Source: Nocardioidaceae bacterium (GTDB lineage: Bacteria > Actinomycetota > Actinomycetes > Propionibacteriales > Nocardioidaceae). From it: a stretch of DNA of 7,323 nucleotides. Below are positions 6,405-7,323 of the stretch, piece by piece. The notes under the pieces were generated by a model. The model ran no database searches. It had not been told where the DNA came from and worked only from the letters and a program-made list of their open reading frames with translations. Position numbers and translations under genes: made by a program. How positions within the stretch are numbered: the first letter of the stretch is position 1; every line of letters begins with the position of its first letter. The stretch is from positions 1-7,323 of the forward strand of contig JACCZI010000280.1 of NCBI GenBank assembly GCA_013696015.1, in the 5' to 3' direction.

Positions 6405-6893
6405 GTGCAGACGTTCCTGCCCTATCCCGACTTCGACCGCAGCGCTGCGGTGCTCGACGACAGGCGGCTCGGCAAGCAACGGGTCGAGGCCCTTCAGATC
6501 CTGCACGTCCTGCTCGGGCTGCGCTGGAATCTCGCCACAGGGACGATCGAGGATTTCATCCCGCGGGGCTGGCGCAGCCACCCGGCGGTCTTGATGTGGG
6601 TCGACCACGAGCAGGTGCTGCTGCGCTACCAGCGCAGCGTGTGTGCGACCTGGATGGCGCGTGGCTTCAACGACACCTGCTACGAGAAGAGCGTCGGCCT
6701 GGTGTCCCTATGGACCGCCACTGGGGGCGATGGTGCCGCGGAGCCGCCCTGGCTCGGCGACGAGGCGCTGCACCGCTCGCATCAGTCGAACCTGATCCGC
6801 AAGGACCCCGAGACGTACCAGCCGCTGTTCCCCGGTGTCCCCTACGACCTGCCCTACGTATGGCCGGTCACGAAGGACGGTCTGGCGGATTGA
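6405..6893 (+). CDS. MSMEG_6728-family protein, pyrimidine-dimer glycosylase-like
   Basis: The product has 162 aa. It starts QTFLPYPDF directly after the initiator, followed by LDDRRLGKQRVEALQIL (17-33), GWRSHPAVLMW (55-65), and HRSHQSNLIRKDP (123-135). These are hallmark segments of the MSMEG_6728 family, which is often labelled pyrimidine dimer DNA glycosylase/endonuclease V-related. The conserved Arg, Lys and His residues fit a nucleic-acid-binding or catalytic role, but I recall no direct biochemical proof for this family, so a repair function is inference. No signal peptide or membrane span is visible; it is cytoplasmic. The GTG start is supported by AGGAGG 8 nt upstream. The gene is divergent from the hydrolase across about 88 bp and lies 58 bp before the small helical protein, whose candidate promoter overlaps this gene's last codons. 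Confidence 0.88.
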   Translation: MQTFLPYPDFDRSAAVLDDRRLGKQRVEALQILHVLLGLRWNLATGTIEDFIPRGWRSHPAVLMWVDHEQVLLRYQRSVCATWMARGFNDTCYEKSVGLVSLWTATGGDGAAEPPWLGDEALHRSHQSNLIRKDPETYQPLFPGVPYDLPYVWPVTKDGLAD

Positions 6894-6913
6894 ACCGCCG
6901 GCTGACGGGGTAC
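6887..6913 (+). promoter_or_regulatory. Candidate SigF-type stress promoter
   Basis: GGATT (6887-6891) and GGGTAC (6908-6913) are separated by 16 nt. This fits the mycobacterial SigF consensus GGWWT-N16/17-GGGTAY at every specified position. It would start transcription near 6920, leaving a leader of about 30 nt with AGGAGGG (6938-6944) before ATG 6952. The -35 part overlaps the stop of the preceding gene. The position relative to a small gene with a good ribosome site makes chance less likely, but the motif is short. Confidence 0.55.
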
Positions 6914-6937
6914 GACTGGGGCATCCACACCGCCAGC

Positions 6938-6944
6938 AGGAGGG
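6938..6944 (+). promoter_or_regulatory. Ribosome binding site of the 80-aa gene
   Basis: AGGAGGG lies 7 nt upstream of ATG 6952. A second ATG at 6945 abuts the site, is in another frame, and is too close to be used. Confidence 0.8.
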
Positions 6945-6951
6945 ATGAGCC

Positions 6952-7194
6952 ATGGCCACCGGCGAAACCGGCTTCGATGACGTGTCATTCGATCTGATCT
7001 CGGTGCAGTACCACTCGCTCAAAGCCGGCCATGACTACGGCCAGTATGTGCGCGACGCCGACAACGCCGGCCGGGACGACATCGCGAGCTTCTTCCGCAG
7101 TGTGATGGAGGAGGACTCGGCCCGAGCCCGCACCTGCCACGACTTCCTGAAGGAACTGTCCAAGGGTGACGAGTCGGGACCGGCGCTGACTTAG
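6952..7194 (+). CDS. Small acidic two-helix protein, ferritin/rubrerythrin-half-like
   Basis: The product has 80 aa, is soluble and has no signal peptide. Two amphipathic helices are predicted, at about 12-38 (DLISVQYHSLKAGHDYGQYV) and about 42-70 (ending FLKELSK), joined by a DNAGRDD turn. The pattern YH (20-21), E53, E54, D55 and H63 resembles half of a ferritin-like bundle, and similar small proteins with a YHxLxGxxxYxxYxxDA pattern are widespread in actinobacteria. However, no strict ExxH motif is present, so metal binding is unproven. If real, a dimer would rebuild a four-helix bundle, as in encapsulated ferritins. The start is firm: AGGAGGG lies 7 nt upstream, preceded by a candidate SigF-type promoter. 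Its TAG lies 4 bp from the stop of the convergent partial gene. I do not know a characterised homologue. Confidence 0.85.
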   Translation: MATGETGFDDVSFDLISVQYHSLKAGHDYGQYVRDADNAGRDDIASFFRSVMEEDSARARTCHDFLKELSKGDESGPALT

Positions 7195-7198
7195 CCGC

Positions 7199-7323
7199 TC
7201 AGCTGACCAGCAACCGGCTGCCCTCCACGACGAGGCCGAGGGCGGCACAGGCCCCCAGGGTACGCAGCACCGACCACCGCAGCCGAAAGATCAGCAGCAG
7301 CGCCACCGCGGTGATGCCTAGTG
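7199..7323 (-). CDS. C-terminal end of a membrane protein (partial, possibly ChrA-like)
   Basis: Only the last 40 residues are in the window; the gene runs off the right edge. They read as one hydrophobic span (ITAVALLLIF), a short basic linker (RLRW), a second span (TLGACAALGLVV) and the tail EGSRLLVS before TGA at 7201-7199. Nearly every codon ends in G or C, which supports this frame. The span-basic-linker-span layout at the extreme C-terminus resembles chromate-transporter (CHR) proteins, but other small-loop transporters would look alike, so the family is tentative. It converges on the 80-aa gene with 4 bp between stops. Confidence 0.6.
   Translation of the reverse strand, partial: LGITAVALLLIFRLRWSVLRTLGACAALGLVVEGSRLLVS

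Overview
This is a high-GC window with strong G/C bias at third codon positions, GTG starts, and 4-bp ATGA/GTGA stop-start overlaps. Its gene families are typical of Actinomycetota: an MSMEG_6728-type protein, a LolA/RseB-like protein paired with an ABC exporter, and a Tat-exported ferritin-like protein. The genus cannot be fixed from the sequence; a soil-type actinomycete (for example the Nocardioides/Kribbella/Streptomyces range) is an inference.

Layout. Positions 1-139 are non-coding and hold a two-tier hairpin that probably terminates the first gene. Positions 140-1060 (minus) encode a Tat-exported, diiron-type ferritin-like protein. A 300-bp divergent spacer (1061-1360) separates it from mntH (1361-2614, plus), an Nramp Mn2+/Fe2+ importer with its metal-site motifs intact. 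Next come three tightly packed plus-strand genes: a membrane-anchored LolA/RseB-like protein (2687-3778), an ABC ATPase (3775-4683) and an ABC-2 type permease (4680-5489). Both junctions are 4-bp overlaps, so the three are very likely one transcription and translation unit.

A membrane-anchored alpha/beta-hydrolase of lipase type (5486-6316, minus) converges on the ABC operon. The two genes share the four bases CTAG, which supply a TAG stop on each strand. A 10-bp perfect inverted repeat just past the permease stop lies inside the hydrolase 3' end. Divergent from the hydrolase is an MSMEG_6728-family protein (6405-6893, plus) with a perfect AGGAGG Shine-Dalgarno sequence. It is followed by an 80-aa helical protein (6952-7194, plus) behind a match to the actinobacterial SigF-type stress promoter. 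The window ends in the 3' part of a minus-strand membrane-protein gene (7199-7323).

Functional reading. The left part concerns metal handling: an exported ferritin-like protein next to a divalent-metal importer. The middle is an uncharacterised envelope system, an ABC exporter with an extracytoplasmic LolA-fold partner beside a surface lipase-like hydrolase. The right part looks stress- or repair-related. No mobile element, CRISPR array, rRNA or tRNA gene was seen. The least explained items are the LolA-like/ABC unit in a presumably monoderm organism and the small protein with its candidate stress promoter.
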